Positions 8,578-14,292 of a stretch of DNA of 14,292 nucleotides are shown in pieces. A model generated the notes under the pieces. It was given only the letters and a program-made list of their open reading frames with translations. It was not told where the DNA came from and did no database searches. Made by a program: the position numbers and the translations under genes. Where the stretch lies: assembly GCA_947371645.1 (NCBI GenBank), contig CANBQJ010000085.1, positions 1 through 14,292 of the forward strand. Direction: 5' to 3'. Each line of letters begins with the position of its first letter. The stretch's first letter is position 1. Source of the stretch: Burkholderiales bacterium. Its GTDB lineage: Bacteria > Pseudomonadota > Gammaproteobacteria > Burkholderiales > Burkholderiaceae.

Positions 8578-9741
8578 ATGTTCCTGCTGAAGCTGCTGCT
8601 GCGCAACGCCTTTCGACAGCGCATCCGCGCCGGGCTCACGCTCATTGGCCTGGTGGTGGCGGTGTCGGCCTTTGGCCTGCTGCGCACCATCGTCGACGCC
8701 TGGTATGCGGGTGTGGACGCCACCTCCAGCACGCGTCTGGTCACCCGCAACGCCATCTCGCTGACCTTCCCGCTGCCGCTGCACTATGGCGAGCGCATCC
8801 GCATCGCCGATGGCGTGAGCGGCATCTCCTGGGCCAACTGGTTTGGCGGCGTCTACATCACCGAGCGCAACTTCTTCGCCCAGTTCGCGGTGGACGCCCC
8901 CAGCTACTTCAAGCTCTACCCCGAGTTCAAGCTGGACGACGCCCAGTACCAGACCTTCTTGCGAGACAGGCAAGGCTGCGTGGTGGGCCGCAAGCTGGCG
9001 GCGCAGTTCGGCTGGAAACTGGGCGACACCGTCACCTTGAAGGGCACGATCTACCCGGGCAACTGGGACTTCATCGTGCGCGGCATCTACCAGGGCGCCG
9101 ACGCCCGCACCGACGAGCAGCAGATGTTCGTGCACTGGCAGCGGGTGATCGACGCCGTGCGCGCGCGCCAGCCCAAGGGGGCATCGGCTGACCATGTGGG
9201 CGTGTTCATCGTGGGCATCAGCCACCCCGACGATGCGCCCCTGATCGCGCAGCGCATCGACGCGCTGTTCACCAACTCCCTGGCCGAGACGCTGACCGAG
9301 ACCGAGAAGGCCTTCCAGCTGAGCTTCGTGTCCATGAGCGAGGCCATCCTGATGGCCGTGCAGGCCGTGAGCCTGATCATCATGGTCATCATCCTGGCGG
9401 TGATGGCCAACACCATGACGATGACGGCGCGCGAACGCCTGGGCGAGTACGCCACGCTCAAGGTGCTGGGCTTTCGGCCTGGCTTCGTGGTGCGCTTGCT
9501 GCTGGGCGAAAGCATGTTGATCACGGCCATCGGCGGGGTGGTGGGGGTGGCCATCACCTTCCCGCTGGCCACCAGTTTCAAGGCCCACACGGGCACCTTG
9601 TTCCCGGTCTTCCAGGTGTCGGAGTTGACCGTGCTGCTGCAGGCCCTGGCCTGCGTGGTGGTGGGCATGACGGCGGCGGCCTGGCCGGCCTGGAAGATGT
9701 CGCGCATCGACATCGTGCAGGGCCTGCGGCACGTGGCCTGA
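8578..9741 (+). CDS. ABC transporter permease, FtsX/MacB type (first of pair)
   Basis: This 387-residue protein has the classic four-helix layout: one membrane helix near the N-terminus (about 18-36), a large periplasmic domain (about 45-250), and three C-terminal helices (about 255-278, 303-330 and 350-372). The segment RERLGEYATLKVLGFRPGFV (286-305) is the cytoplasmic coupling motif of FtsX-domain permeases. Such permeases work by mechanotransmission with a LolD/MacB-type ATPase to move lipids, lipoproteins, peptides or drugs, or to act on periplasmic partners. The frame is open upstream into pyrF, but the ATG at 8578 gives the expected short cytoplasmic N-terminus; no clear Shine-Dalgarno sequence precedes it. 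It pairs with the next gene as a likely heterodimer. No ATPase lies beside it. Confidence 0.88.
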   Translation: MFLLKLLLRNAFRQRIRAGLTLIGLVVAVSAFGLLRTIVDAWYAGVDATSSTRLVTRNAISLTFPLPLHYGERIRIADGVSGISWANWFGGVYITERNFFAQFAVDAPSYFKLYPEFKLDDAQYQTFLRDRQGCVVGRKLAAQFGWKLGDTVTLKGTIYPGNWDFIVRGIYQGADARTDEQQMFVHWQRVIDAVRARQPKGASADHVGVFIVGISHPDDAPLIAQRIDALFTNSLAETLTETEKAFQLSFVSMSEAILMAVQAVSLIIMVIILAVMANTMTMTARERLGEYATLKVLGFRPGFVVRLLLGESMLITAIGGVVGVAITFPLATSFKAHTGTLFPVFQVSELTVLLQALACVVVGMTAAAWPAWKMSRIDIVQGLRHVA

Positions 9742-9781
9742 CGCCTGGCGGTCGCCTTGCGCTTCACCCGCACGCTGCCCC

Positions 9782-9787
9782 CACAAT
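9782..9787 (+). promoter_or_regulatory. Candidate -10-like box before the second permease
   Basis: CACAAT matches TATAAT at four of six positions and is exactly 6 nt from the ATG at 9794, the same spacing as before pyrF and DUF898. It is a weaker match than those and lies inside a likely operon. Confidence 0.25.
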
Positions 9788-9793
9788 GAGCCC

Positions 9794-10972
9794 ATGGCCC
9801 TGACGCGCACCATCCCCTTGAGCTACGTCGCCCGCAACCTCTGGGTGCGGCGGGTGACCACGCTGCTGACGGCGCTGGGCATGGGCCTGGTGGTGTACGT
9901 CTTCGCCACCGTGCTGATGATGAGCGAGGGCATCCACGACACGCTGGTGGCCACGGGCTCCGAGGACAACGTGATGGTGCTGCGCAAGGGCGCGGGCGCC
10001 GAGATCAACTCCGGCATCGGGCGCGAGCAGGCCGACATCATCGGCAGCATGCCGGAGATCGCCACCGACGCGCAGGGCCACAAGCTGGTCAGCAAAGAGC
10101 CGGTGGTGCTCAACACGCTGCCCAAGCGCAGCAATGGCAAGCCCAGCAACGTGGCCATCCGTGGCACCTCTTTGCAGGGCATGGGGCTGCGGCCACAGGT
10201 GAAGCTGGTGGCCGGGCGCATGTTCCGCCCTGGCACCAGCGAGATCGTCGCCGGCCAGGCCGTGGCCCGGGGCTTTGCGCACGCTGGCCTGGGTGAGACC
10301 ATGCGCTTTGCCGGCCGCGACTGGCGCGTGGTGGGCATCTTCGATGGCGGGCGCAGCGGTTTTGATTCCGAGATCTGGGGCGATGGCGAGCAGATGATGC
10401 AGGCCTTTCGCCGGGTTGAGTACTCTGTCGTGGTCTTCAAGCTGGCGTTGCCCGGCTTGTATGAGCGCGTGCGCGACCGCCTGCAAGGCGACCCCCGCCT
10501 GACGCTGGAGGCCAAGGTCGAGACCGTGTTCTACGCCGAACAGTCCGAGATGCTCACGCTCTTCATCAAGCTGCTGGGCCTGGCCCTGTCCATCATCTTT
10601 TCAATTGGTGCGGTGGTGGGGGCCATGATCACCATGTTCGCGTCGGTGGCCTCGCGCATTGGCGAGATCGGTACCTTGCGGGCGCTCGGCTTTCGGCGCT
10701 CCTCGGTGCTCACGGCCTTTTTGAGCGAGTCGCTGCTGCTGTCGCTGGTGGGCGGTGTCATGGGCCTGATCGGCGCGGCGCTGATGCAAACCGTGCGCAT
10801 CTCCACCATGAACTTCCAGAGCTTTGCCGAGTTGGCCTTCAACTTCACCCTCACGCCCACCATCGCCCTGCAGTCGCTGGCCTTTGCGCTGGCCATGGGC
10901 CTGGTGGGGGGCTTCATCCCCGCGTGGCGGGCCGCCCGGCTCACCATCATCGACTGCCTGCGTCAGGCTTGA
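9794..10972 (+). CDS. ABC transporter permease, FtsX/MacB type (second of pair)
   Basis: At 392 residues it has the same architecture as its upstream neighbour: an N-terminal helix (about 22-42), a MacB-like periplasmic domain (about 45-250), and C-terminal helices (about 256-282, 308-333 and 358-378). The coupling segment SRIGEIGTLRALGFRRSSV (287-305) is a very clear FtsX motif. The two proteins share layout but little sequence, consistent with an old duplication giving a heterodimeric permease. Only 52 bp separate them. Partner ATPase and adaptor genes, commonly next to such permeases, are absent; the next gene, 12 bp on, encodes a fumarylacetoacetate-hydrolase-family enzyme. The substrate is unknown. 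The ATG has no Shine-Dalgarno sequence but lies 6 nt behind a -10-like hexamer. Confidence 0.9.
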   Translation: MALTRTIPLSYVARNLWVRRVTTLLTALGMGLVVYVFATVLMMSEGIHDTLVATGSEDNVMVLRKGAGAEINSGIGREQADIIGSMPEIATDAQGHKLVSKEPVVLNTLPKRSNGKPSNVAIRGTSLQGMGLRPQVKLVAGRMFRPGTSEIVAGQAVARGFAHAGLGETMRFAGRDWRVVGIFDGGRSGFDSEIWGDGEQMMQAFRRVEYSVVVFKLALPGLYERVRDRLQGDPRLTLEAKVETVFYAEQSEMLTLFIKLLGLALSIIFSIGAVVGAMITMFASVASRIGEIGTLRALGFRRSSVLTAFLSESLLLSLVGGVMGLIGAALMQTVRISTMNFQSFAELAFNFTLTPTIALQSLAFALAMGLVGGFIPAWRAARLTIIDCLRQA

Positions 10973-10973
10973 G

Positions 10974-10977
10974 AGGA
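10974..10977 (+). promoter_or_regulatory. Shine-Dalgarno site of the FAH-family gene
   Basis: AGGA, within GAGAGGA and overlapping the permease stop region, lies 7 nt before the ATG at 10985. It supports that start and suggests translation from the permease transcript. Confidence 0.6.
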
Positions 10978-10984
10978 CATCCGC

Positions 10985-11902
10985 ATGCACCTGTGCACCT
11001 GTGAACACCAAGGGGACACCTTCGTCGGTCAGGTGGTCGGCCACCGTGTCCTGAACCTCAGCCTGGCCTTGTCGCCGGCCTTGTCGGCCCACCAGGGCAT
11101 GATCGACCTGATCACGCAGTGGCCGGCGCTGCAGCCCAGCGTCGCCACCTGGCGCGAGGCGCTGCTGGCCGCCCCCGAAGGCGACGCCGCCGGCCTGGAC
11201 CCGCGCTGGCTGCACCTGCTGGAAGACGTGCACCTGCTGGCCCCGGTGCCGCGCCCGGGCAAGACCCTGGCCATCGGGCTGAACTACCTGGCGCACGTTC
11301 AAGAGAACATCATTGGCGAGACCCGCACGGTGCCCGAGCACCAGATCTGGTTCCCCAAGCTGGCCAACGCCATCCACCCGCCGTTCGATGCCATCGTGCT
11401 GCCGCGCATCTCGCAGATGACGGACTACGAGGCCGAGATGGTGGCCATCATCGGCCAGCGGTGCCGCCACGTGGCCGCCGAAGATGCGCACGCGGTGGTG
11501 TTTGGCTATGCCGTGGGCAACGACGTGTCGGTGCGCGACATCCAGAAGCGCACCTCGCAGTGGACGCTGGGCAAGAGCTTCGACACGCACGCGCCCTACG
11601 GCCCCTGGATCACCACGGCAGACGAGGTGCCTGACCCGCACGCGCTGGCGATTCGCTGCTGGGTCAATGGCGAGCTGCGCCAGGACAGCCACACCAGCCT
11701 GATGATCCACAACTTGTGGTCTCAGATCGCCCTGCTCACGCAGGTGATGACGCTGGAGCCCGGCGACGTGATCTTCACCGGCACCTGCAGTGGTGTGGGC
11801 GCGGCCTTCACGCCGCCTAAATTCCTGCGCGATGGCGACACGGTGCGCGTGGAGATCGAAGGTCTTGGCGCCATCGTGGCGCGCTGCGAAGACGAGGCCT
11901 GA
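10985..11902 (+). CDS. Fumarylacetoacetate hydrolase (FAH) family enzyme
   Basis: This 305-residue cytosolic enzyme has an N-terminal cap-like region (1-85) and the FAH catalytic fold (about 92-300). Conserved features include the segment GLNYLAH (98-104), metal-ligand residues Glu149 and Glu151 in DYEAEMVAIIG, Asp180 in GNDVSVRD, the Lys197-containing GKSFDTHAPYGPW segment (196-208), and GTCSGVG (266-272) near the end of the active site. The family hydrolyses or decarboxylates 2,4-dioxo acids such as fumarylpyruvate, acylpyruvates and oxaloacetate, using Mg2+ or Mn2+; the exact substrate cannot be read from the sequence. It starts 12 bp after the permease stop with a good Shine-Dalgarno site, so it is probably the last gene of that transcript. 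It is convergent with the TetR gene, with only 22 bp between the ends. Confidence 0.9.
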   Translation: MHLCTCEHQGDTFVGQVVGHRVLNLSLALSPALSAHQGMIDLITQWPALQPSVATWREALLAAPEGDAAGLDPRWLHLLEDVHLLAPVPRPGKTLAIGLNYLAHVQENIIGETRTVPEHQIWFPKLANAIHPPFDAIVLPRISQMTDYEAEMVAIIGQRCRHVAAEDAHAVVFGYAVGNDVSVRDIQKRTSQWTLGKSFDTHAPYGPWITTADEVPDPHALAIRCWVNGELRQDSHTSLMIHNLWSQIALLTQVMTLEPGDVIFTGTCSGVGAAFTPPKFLRDGDTVRVEIEGLGAIVARCEDEA

Positions 11903-11924
11903 GCGCCTGGGCCCGGGCCGATGT

Positions 11925-12569
11925 TCAAGTGGCCGGCGGGTTCAGCGACTCGACCACGGCGCCTATGAACTCGGTCACGGTGGGGGTGAGGCCAGCCAGA
12001 TCGCCTGTGCGACCATCTTCGATGGCCCGCATGATCAGCTCATTGACCCCGCCCACCACGGCCGCCGCCATGGGCGGGGTCAGGGGGCGTTTGCCGGGCT
12101 CTTCCAGCCTGAACCGTTCGACCTGCAGGATCAGGAATTCGGCAAAGCGGTCGTACACGCTGCGGCGCAGGGCCAGGCCTTGCGGGCCCAAGGTGGGCAG
12201 GTCGATGTACAGCGCCCGCATGACCGAGGGCTGGCTGGCCAGGCTGCCCAGGTAGGCCTGGGTGACGTTGCGCAGCTGGTCCACCCAGTCGGCATCGTGC
12301 CGGTAGGTGGCGGCCACGAGGGCCAGGATGCGGTCGCCCAGGCGCTCGCCCAGGGTCAGCAGGCAGGCTTCCTTGCTGCTGAACTGCTCGTAGAAGGTGC
12401 GCTTGGACACCCGTGCCCGCGCCACGATGTCGGCCACGGTGATGTCGGCGAAGGCGCGCTCGGACAGGGCTTCGGCCAGGCCATCGAGCAAGCGCGTGCG
12501 GGCGTCGCCGTCTCCGGTACGGGGGCGTGCAGGGGCGGGCGGAGCGGTGTCGAGGGGAATGGCTGACAT
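11925..12569 (-). CDS. TetR/AcrR family transcriptional regulator
   Basis: The 214-residue protein has a Pro/Ala-rich N-terminal tail (1-20), then the TetR DNA-binding domain (about 22-70) with the helix-turn-helix ITVADIVARARVSKRTFYEQF (43-63) followed by SSKEACL, and an all-helical ligand-binding and dimer domain (about 75-210). The HTH sequence is a close match to the family, usually a repressor released by a small ligand. It is divergent from the exported alpha/beta hydrolase gene, with two palindromic boxes in the shared region, so it most likely controls that gene and itself. The ligand is unknown. The start ATG has no clear Shine-Dalgarno sequence. Its 3' end faces the FAH-family gene. 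Confidence 0.93.
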   Translation of the reverse strand: MSAIPLDTAPPAPARPRTGDGDARTRLLDGLAEALSERAFADITVADIVARARVSKRTFYEQFSSKEACLLTLGERLGDRILALVAATYRHDADWVDQLRNVTQAYLGSLASQPSVMRALYIDLPTLGPQGLALRRSVYDRFAEFLILQVERFRLEEPGKRPLTPPMAAAVVGGVNELIMRAIEDGRTGDLAGLTPTVTEFIGAVVESLNPPAT

Positions 12570-12613
12570 GGACAGGGCGAACAGACCCGGTCAGTGTCGC
12601 TCAGCTTCGCCTT

Positions 12614-12630
12614 GGTACTTGACCGTACCG
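12614..12630. promoter_or_regulatory. Candidate TetR operator box 1
   Basis: GGTAC-(6)-GTACC palindrome, part of the 17-mer GGTACTTGACCGTACCG. It overlaps the candidate -35 hexamer TTGACC (12619-12624) of the hydrolase gene. It matches box 2 at 13 of 17 positions. Confidence 0.6.
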
Positions 12631-12647
12631 ATCTGTGGCGGTAAGCT
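12619..12647 (+). promoter_or_regulatory. Candidate sigma-70 promoter of the alpha/beta hydrolase gene
   Basis: TTGACC (12619-12624; five of six to TTGACA) is followed after a 17-bp spacer by TAAGCT (12642-12647; three of six to TATAAT). The predicted start is about 12654, giving a leader of about 100 nt. The -10 box is weak, so the promoter call rests mainly on the -35 box and on the operator boxes placed around it. Confidence 0.4.
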
Positions 12648-12655
12648 TGCACCCC

Positions 12656-12672
12656 GGTACTTATGGGTACCG
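12656..12672. promoter_or_regulatory. Candidate TetR operator box 2
   Basis: CGGTAC-(6)-GTACCG palindrome, containing the 17-mer GGTACTTATGGGTACCG. It begins 42 bp after box 1, four helical turns at 10.5 bp per turn, so both boxes face the same side of the DNA. It covers the region just after the predicted transcription start of the hydrolase gene. Confidence 0.6.
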
Positions 12673-12755
12673 TTGGATGCGTTGCGGCAAAACTTGGGCG
12701 CAGCGTGCCTCACTTCACCTCCGTGCGCACGCCGCGCACCCAGACCCGGATCGCC

Positions 12756-13739
12756 ATGTTGTCCCTTGTTCACCTCTCGCGCGCAACCCAAGCCTTGGCC
12801 TGTGCCGCCGCCTTGCTCGCCACCACGTGCCAGGCCGCCACCCCCATCGCCAAGCAGCCGGTCAGCTTCAGCTGCCAGCGGGTGCAGTGCGTTGGCGAGT
12901 TGTGGACGCCACCTGCCAACGCCTCCGCGCCCAAGCCCGCGCTGATCATCATGGCCCACGGCTTTGGCGGCCTCAAGGACTGGGGCCTGCCTGCGTTCGC
13001 CGAGCGCTTCGTGCAGGCTGGCTACGCCGTCATGCTGTTCGATTACCGGGGCTTTGGCGCCAGCGGTGGCATGCCCCGCCGCGTGGTCGATGGGGAAGAA
13101 CACGTCAAGGACTGGCTGTCGGCGGTGGACGCCATGAAGGCCCGCACGGACATCGACGCCGCCCGCATCGGCATCTGGGGCTCTTCTTACAGCGGCGGCC
13201 ACGTGCTCAAGGCGGCGGCCCAGCGCCCCGGCGTGGTCAAGGTGGTGAGTGCCCAGGTGCCCTTCGTCAACGGCCTGTCCAGCAGCCTGCTCTTCCCCTT
13301 GAAGTACCAGCCTCTGGCCGGCTGGTATGCCCTGCGCGACATGATGCGCGGCGACCAGGAAGAACCGCTGTACGTGCCCACCGTCGCACCCAGCGGCCTG
13401 GCGGCGCTGATTTGCGCCGAATGCGTGCAAGGCTACAAACAGCTGGTGCCGCCTGGCCACGAAAGTGAGCACACGGTGGCCGCACGCGTGTTCCTGACCT
13501 TGCCCTTTTACAACCCTGGCAACTCGGCCAAGGACATCCAGGCGCCGGTGCTGATCGTGGCGGCCGACAACGATGGCCTGATCCCGGTGGCCAAGGTGCG
13601 CGAGGTGGTGGCCACCCTGAAGCACGGGGAATACCTTGAGCTCAAGGGCGCCAACCATTTCTCGCCCTACTCAGGCCCCATCTTCGAGCAGGTCGTGGCC
13701 CGGCAGACGGCGTTTTTCAAGGCCCACATGGCGCCCTGA
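12756..13739 (+). CDS. Exported alpha/beta hydrolase
   Basis: From the ATG at 12756 the protein has 327 residues with a signal peptide (core [10 protein letters not shown], likely cut after CQA at residue 27). The alpha/beta hydrolase fold shows the oxyanion-side motif HGFGG (68-72), [11 protein letters not shown] (95-105), the nucleophile elbow GSSYSGG (142-148) with Ser144 as likely nucleophile, Asp273 (or Asp271) in AADNDGLIP, and His301 in GANHFSPY. The elbow is G-x-S-Y-x-G-like as in CocE/X-Pro-peptidase relatives rather than plain G-x-S-x-G. Cys40/Cys45 and Cys220/Cys223 could form disulfides in the periplasm. The substrate, ester or peptide, is unknown. An earlier in-frame ATG at 12663 lies inside operator box 2 and would add 31 residues that spoil the signal peptide. 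The gene is divergent from the TetR gene and probably regulated by it. Confidence 0.88.
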   Translation: MLSLVHLSRATQALACAAALLATTCQAATPIAKQPVSFSCQRVQCVGELWTPPANASAPKPALIIMAHGFGGLKDWGLPAFAERFVQAGYAVMLFDYRGFGASGGMPRRVVDGEEHVKDWLSAVDAMKARTDIDAARIGIWGSSYSGGHVLKAAAQRPGVVKVVSAQVPFVNGLSSSLLFPLKYQPLAGWYALRDMMRGDQEEPLYVPTVAPSGLAALICAECVQGYKQLVPPGHESEHTVAARVFLTLPFYNPGNSAKDIQAPVLIVAADNDGLIPVAKVREVVATLKHGEYLELKGANHFSPYSGPIFEQVVARQTAFFKAHMAP

Positions 13740-13770
13740 GTTCGCGCTCGAAAGCGGGCCCCCCTGAGCA

Positions 13771-13801
13771 GGCGGGCCCAGCAGGAGGACATTCGCCCGC
13801 C
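13771..13801 (+). terminator. Possible hairpin downstream of the hydrolase gene
   Basis: GGCGGGC (13771-13777) pairs with GCCCGCC (13795-13801) across a 17-nt loop, about 30 nt after the hydrolase stop. No T-tract follows. The same GGCGGGC/GCCCGCC arms occur downstream of the PEP-CTERM gene. Confidence 0.3.
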
Positions 13802-13826
13802 CTGGCCCGCATCACCGCCTTCGCCG

Positions 13827-13832
13827 TATGAT
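13827..13832 (+). promoter_or_regulatory. Candidate uvrA -10 box
   Basis: TATGAT matches TATAAT at five of six positions. It predicts a start near 13839 and a 47-nt leader. The block GCCGTATGATGGCCGGTTG resembles the one at the purB promoter. No LexA-type CTGT-(8)-ACAG box is visible between 13740 and 13885. Confidence 0.4.
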
Positions 13833-13885
13833 GGCCGGTTGGCCCTTGCCGGGGCCACAGGCCCTCAAATTGCTTGGTTGTGTCG

Positions 13886-14292
13886 ATGCCCCTGTCTTCG
13901 TTTTCGTCTTCGGCGGTGTCGCCCGAAGTGCCGTCTCTCGCACCGCCCGATGTGCCGCCGTCGCTGCCCACCCCCGTGGCCCAGGTCACCCGCGCCCGGT
14001 TTGACCAGACCCTCATCCAGATCCGCGGTGCGCGCACCCACAACCTGCGCAACATCGACCTCGACATCCCCCGCCACCAGCTGGTGGTGGTCACCGGCCT
14101 GTCGGGCTCGGGCAAGTCCAGCCTGGCCTTTGACACGCTGTACGCCGAAGGCCAGCGCCGCTACGTTGAGAGCCTGAGCGCCTACGCACGCCAGTTCCTG
14201 CAGCTGATGGACAAGCCCGACGTCGACGTGATCGAGGGCCTGTCGCCGGCCATCAGCATCGAGCAAAAGGCCACCAGCCACAACCCGCGCTC
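13886..14292 (+). CDS. uvrA: UvrABC excinuclease subunit A (3' truncated by window edge)
   Basis: UvrA is the damage-recognition ATPase of nucleotide excision repair; it dimerises and loads UvrB onto DNA. Only the first 135 of roughly 950 or more residues are in the window. From residue 44 the sequence follows E. coli UvrA almost word for word: [17 protein letters not shown] (46-62), the Walker A motif GLSGSGKSS (71-79, Lys77), [20 protein letters not shown] (81-100), and the Q-loop segment [12 protein letters not shown] (124-135). The first 43 residues are a Ser/Pro-rich stretch absent from E. coli UvrA. The ATG at 13886 is the first plausible start after the -10 box, but an internal GTG (codon 31) would give a family-like N-terminus. 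No Shine-Dalgarno sequence is evident before the ATG. Confidence 0.97.
   Translation, partial: MPLSSFSSSAVSPEVPSLAPPDVPPSLPTPVAQVTRARFDQTLIQIRGARTHNLRNIDLDIPRHQLVVVTGLSGSGKSSLAFDTLYAEGQRRYVESLSAYARQFLQLMDKPDVDVIEGLSPAISIEQKATSHNPR

Noticed and set aside
6918..8756. 612-residue minus-strand open frame across the barrel, PstS-like, pyrF and permease genes
   Set aside because: It covers parts of four convincing plus-strand genes and has no recognisable motif; a composition shadow.
8413..9813. 466-residue minus-strand open frame across the first permease
   Set aside because: His/Gly/Gln-rich shadow of the permease gene with no family resemblance.
12663..12755. Earlier in-frame ATG for the alpha/beta hydrolase
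   Set aside because: It lies inside operator box 2, and the added residues would place the signal peptide in the interior of the protein.
13783..13788. Perfect AGGAGG sequence between the hydrolase gene and uvrA
   Set aside because: No ATG, GTG or TTG start lies at a usable distance; it sits in the loop of a hairpin and is probably chance.
13740..13885. LexA/SOS box expected upstream of uvrA
   Set aside because: I looked for CTGT-(8)-ACAG and found no CTGT half-site; nothing supports SOS control here.

Overview
The window is G+C-rich, densely coding DNA from what is most likely a betaproteobacterium of the order Burkholderiales (Comamonadaceae / Sphaerotilaceae / Aquabacterium type). The evidence is third-position G/C codon use throughout, a long-form PyrF, a PEP-CTERM exported protein, a YibF-type glutathione transferase near purB, and TAAAAT-like -10 boxes placed very close to start codons. 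The taxon is an inference from gene content. I see no tRNA, rRNA, CRISPR array, insertion sequence or phage gene. It looks like ordinary chromosome rather than an accessory island.

Layout. Bases 1-1368 hold the 3' part of an FMN/3Fe-4S glutamate-synthase-like protein, convergent with a YibF-type glutathione S-transferase (1398-2018, minus). Next come a DUF898 (YjgN-like) multi-pass membrane protein (2193-3518) and purB (3573-4940), whose -10 box overlaps the DUF898 stop codon. A strong hairpin ends purB. A single PEP-CTERM protein (5109-5798) follows, bracketed by related hairpins. Then there is an outer-membrane barrel protein with a 140-residue PstS-like secreted protein 9 bp behind it (5946-7652), pyrF (7680-8519), two FtsX/MacB-type ABC permeases (8578-9741 and 9794-10972), and a fumarylacetoacetate-hydrolase-family enzyme 12 bp later (10985-11902). 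A TetR-family regulator (minus, 11925-12569) is divergent from an exported alpha/beta hydrolase (12756-13739). The window closes with the 5' end of uvrA (13886 onward).

How the genes relate. purB (purine synthesis), pyrF (pyrimidine synthesis) and uvrA (nucleotide excision repair) are housekeeping genes. The interesting parts lie between them. (1) The TetR/hydrolase divergent region carries two 17-bp palindromic boxes of the same design exactly 42 bp apart, the best regulatory signal here. One covers a candidate -35 element and the other sits just after the predicted transcription start. (2) The barrel and PstS-like pair looks like a two-gene envelope module. (3) The permease pair has no ATPase or periplasmic adaptor beside it. 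(4) pyrF, DUF898 and the second permease each have a -10-like hexamer exactly 6 nt before the ATG and no Shine-Dalgarno sequence, which suggests leaderless transcripts.

No stretch over 300 bases lacks a gene. The gaps (2019-2192, 4941-5108, 5799-5945, 12570-12755, 13740-13885) hold the promoters, operators and hairpins listed. I found no clearly novel multi-gene defence or biosynthetic system.
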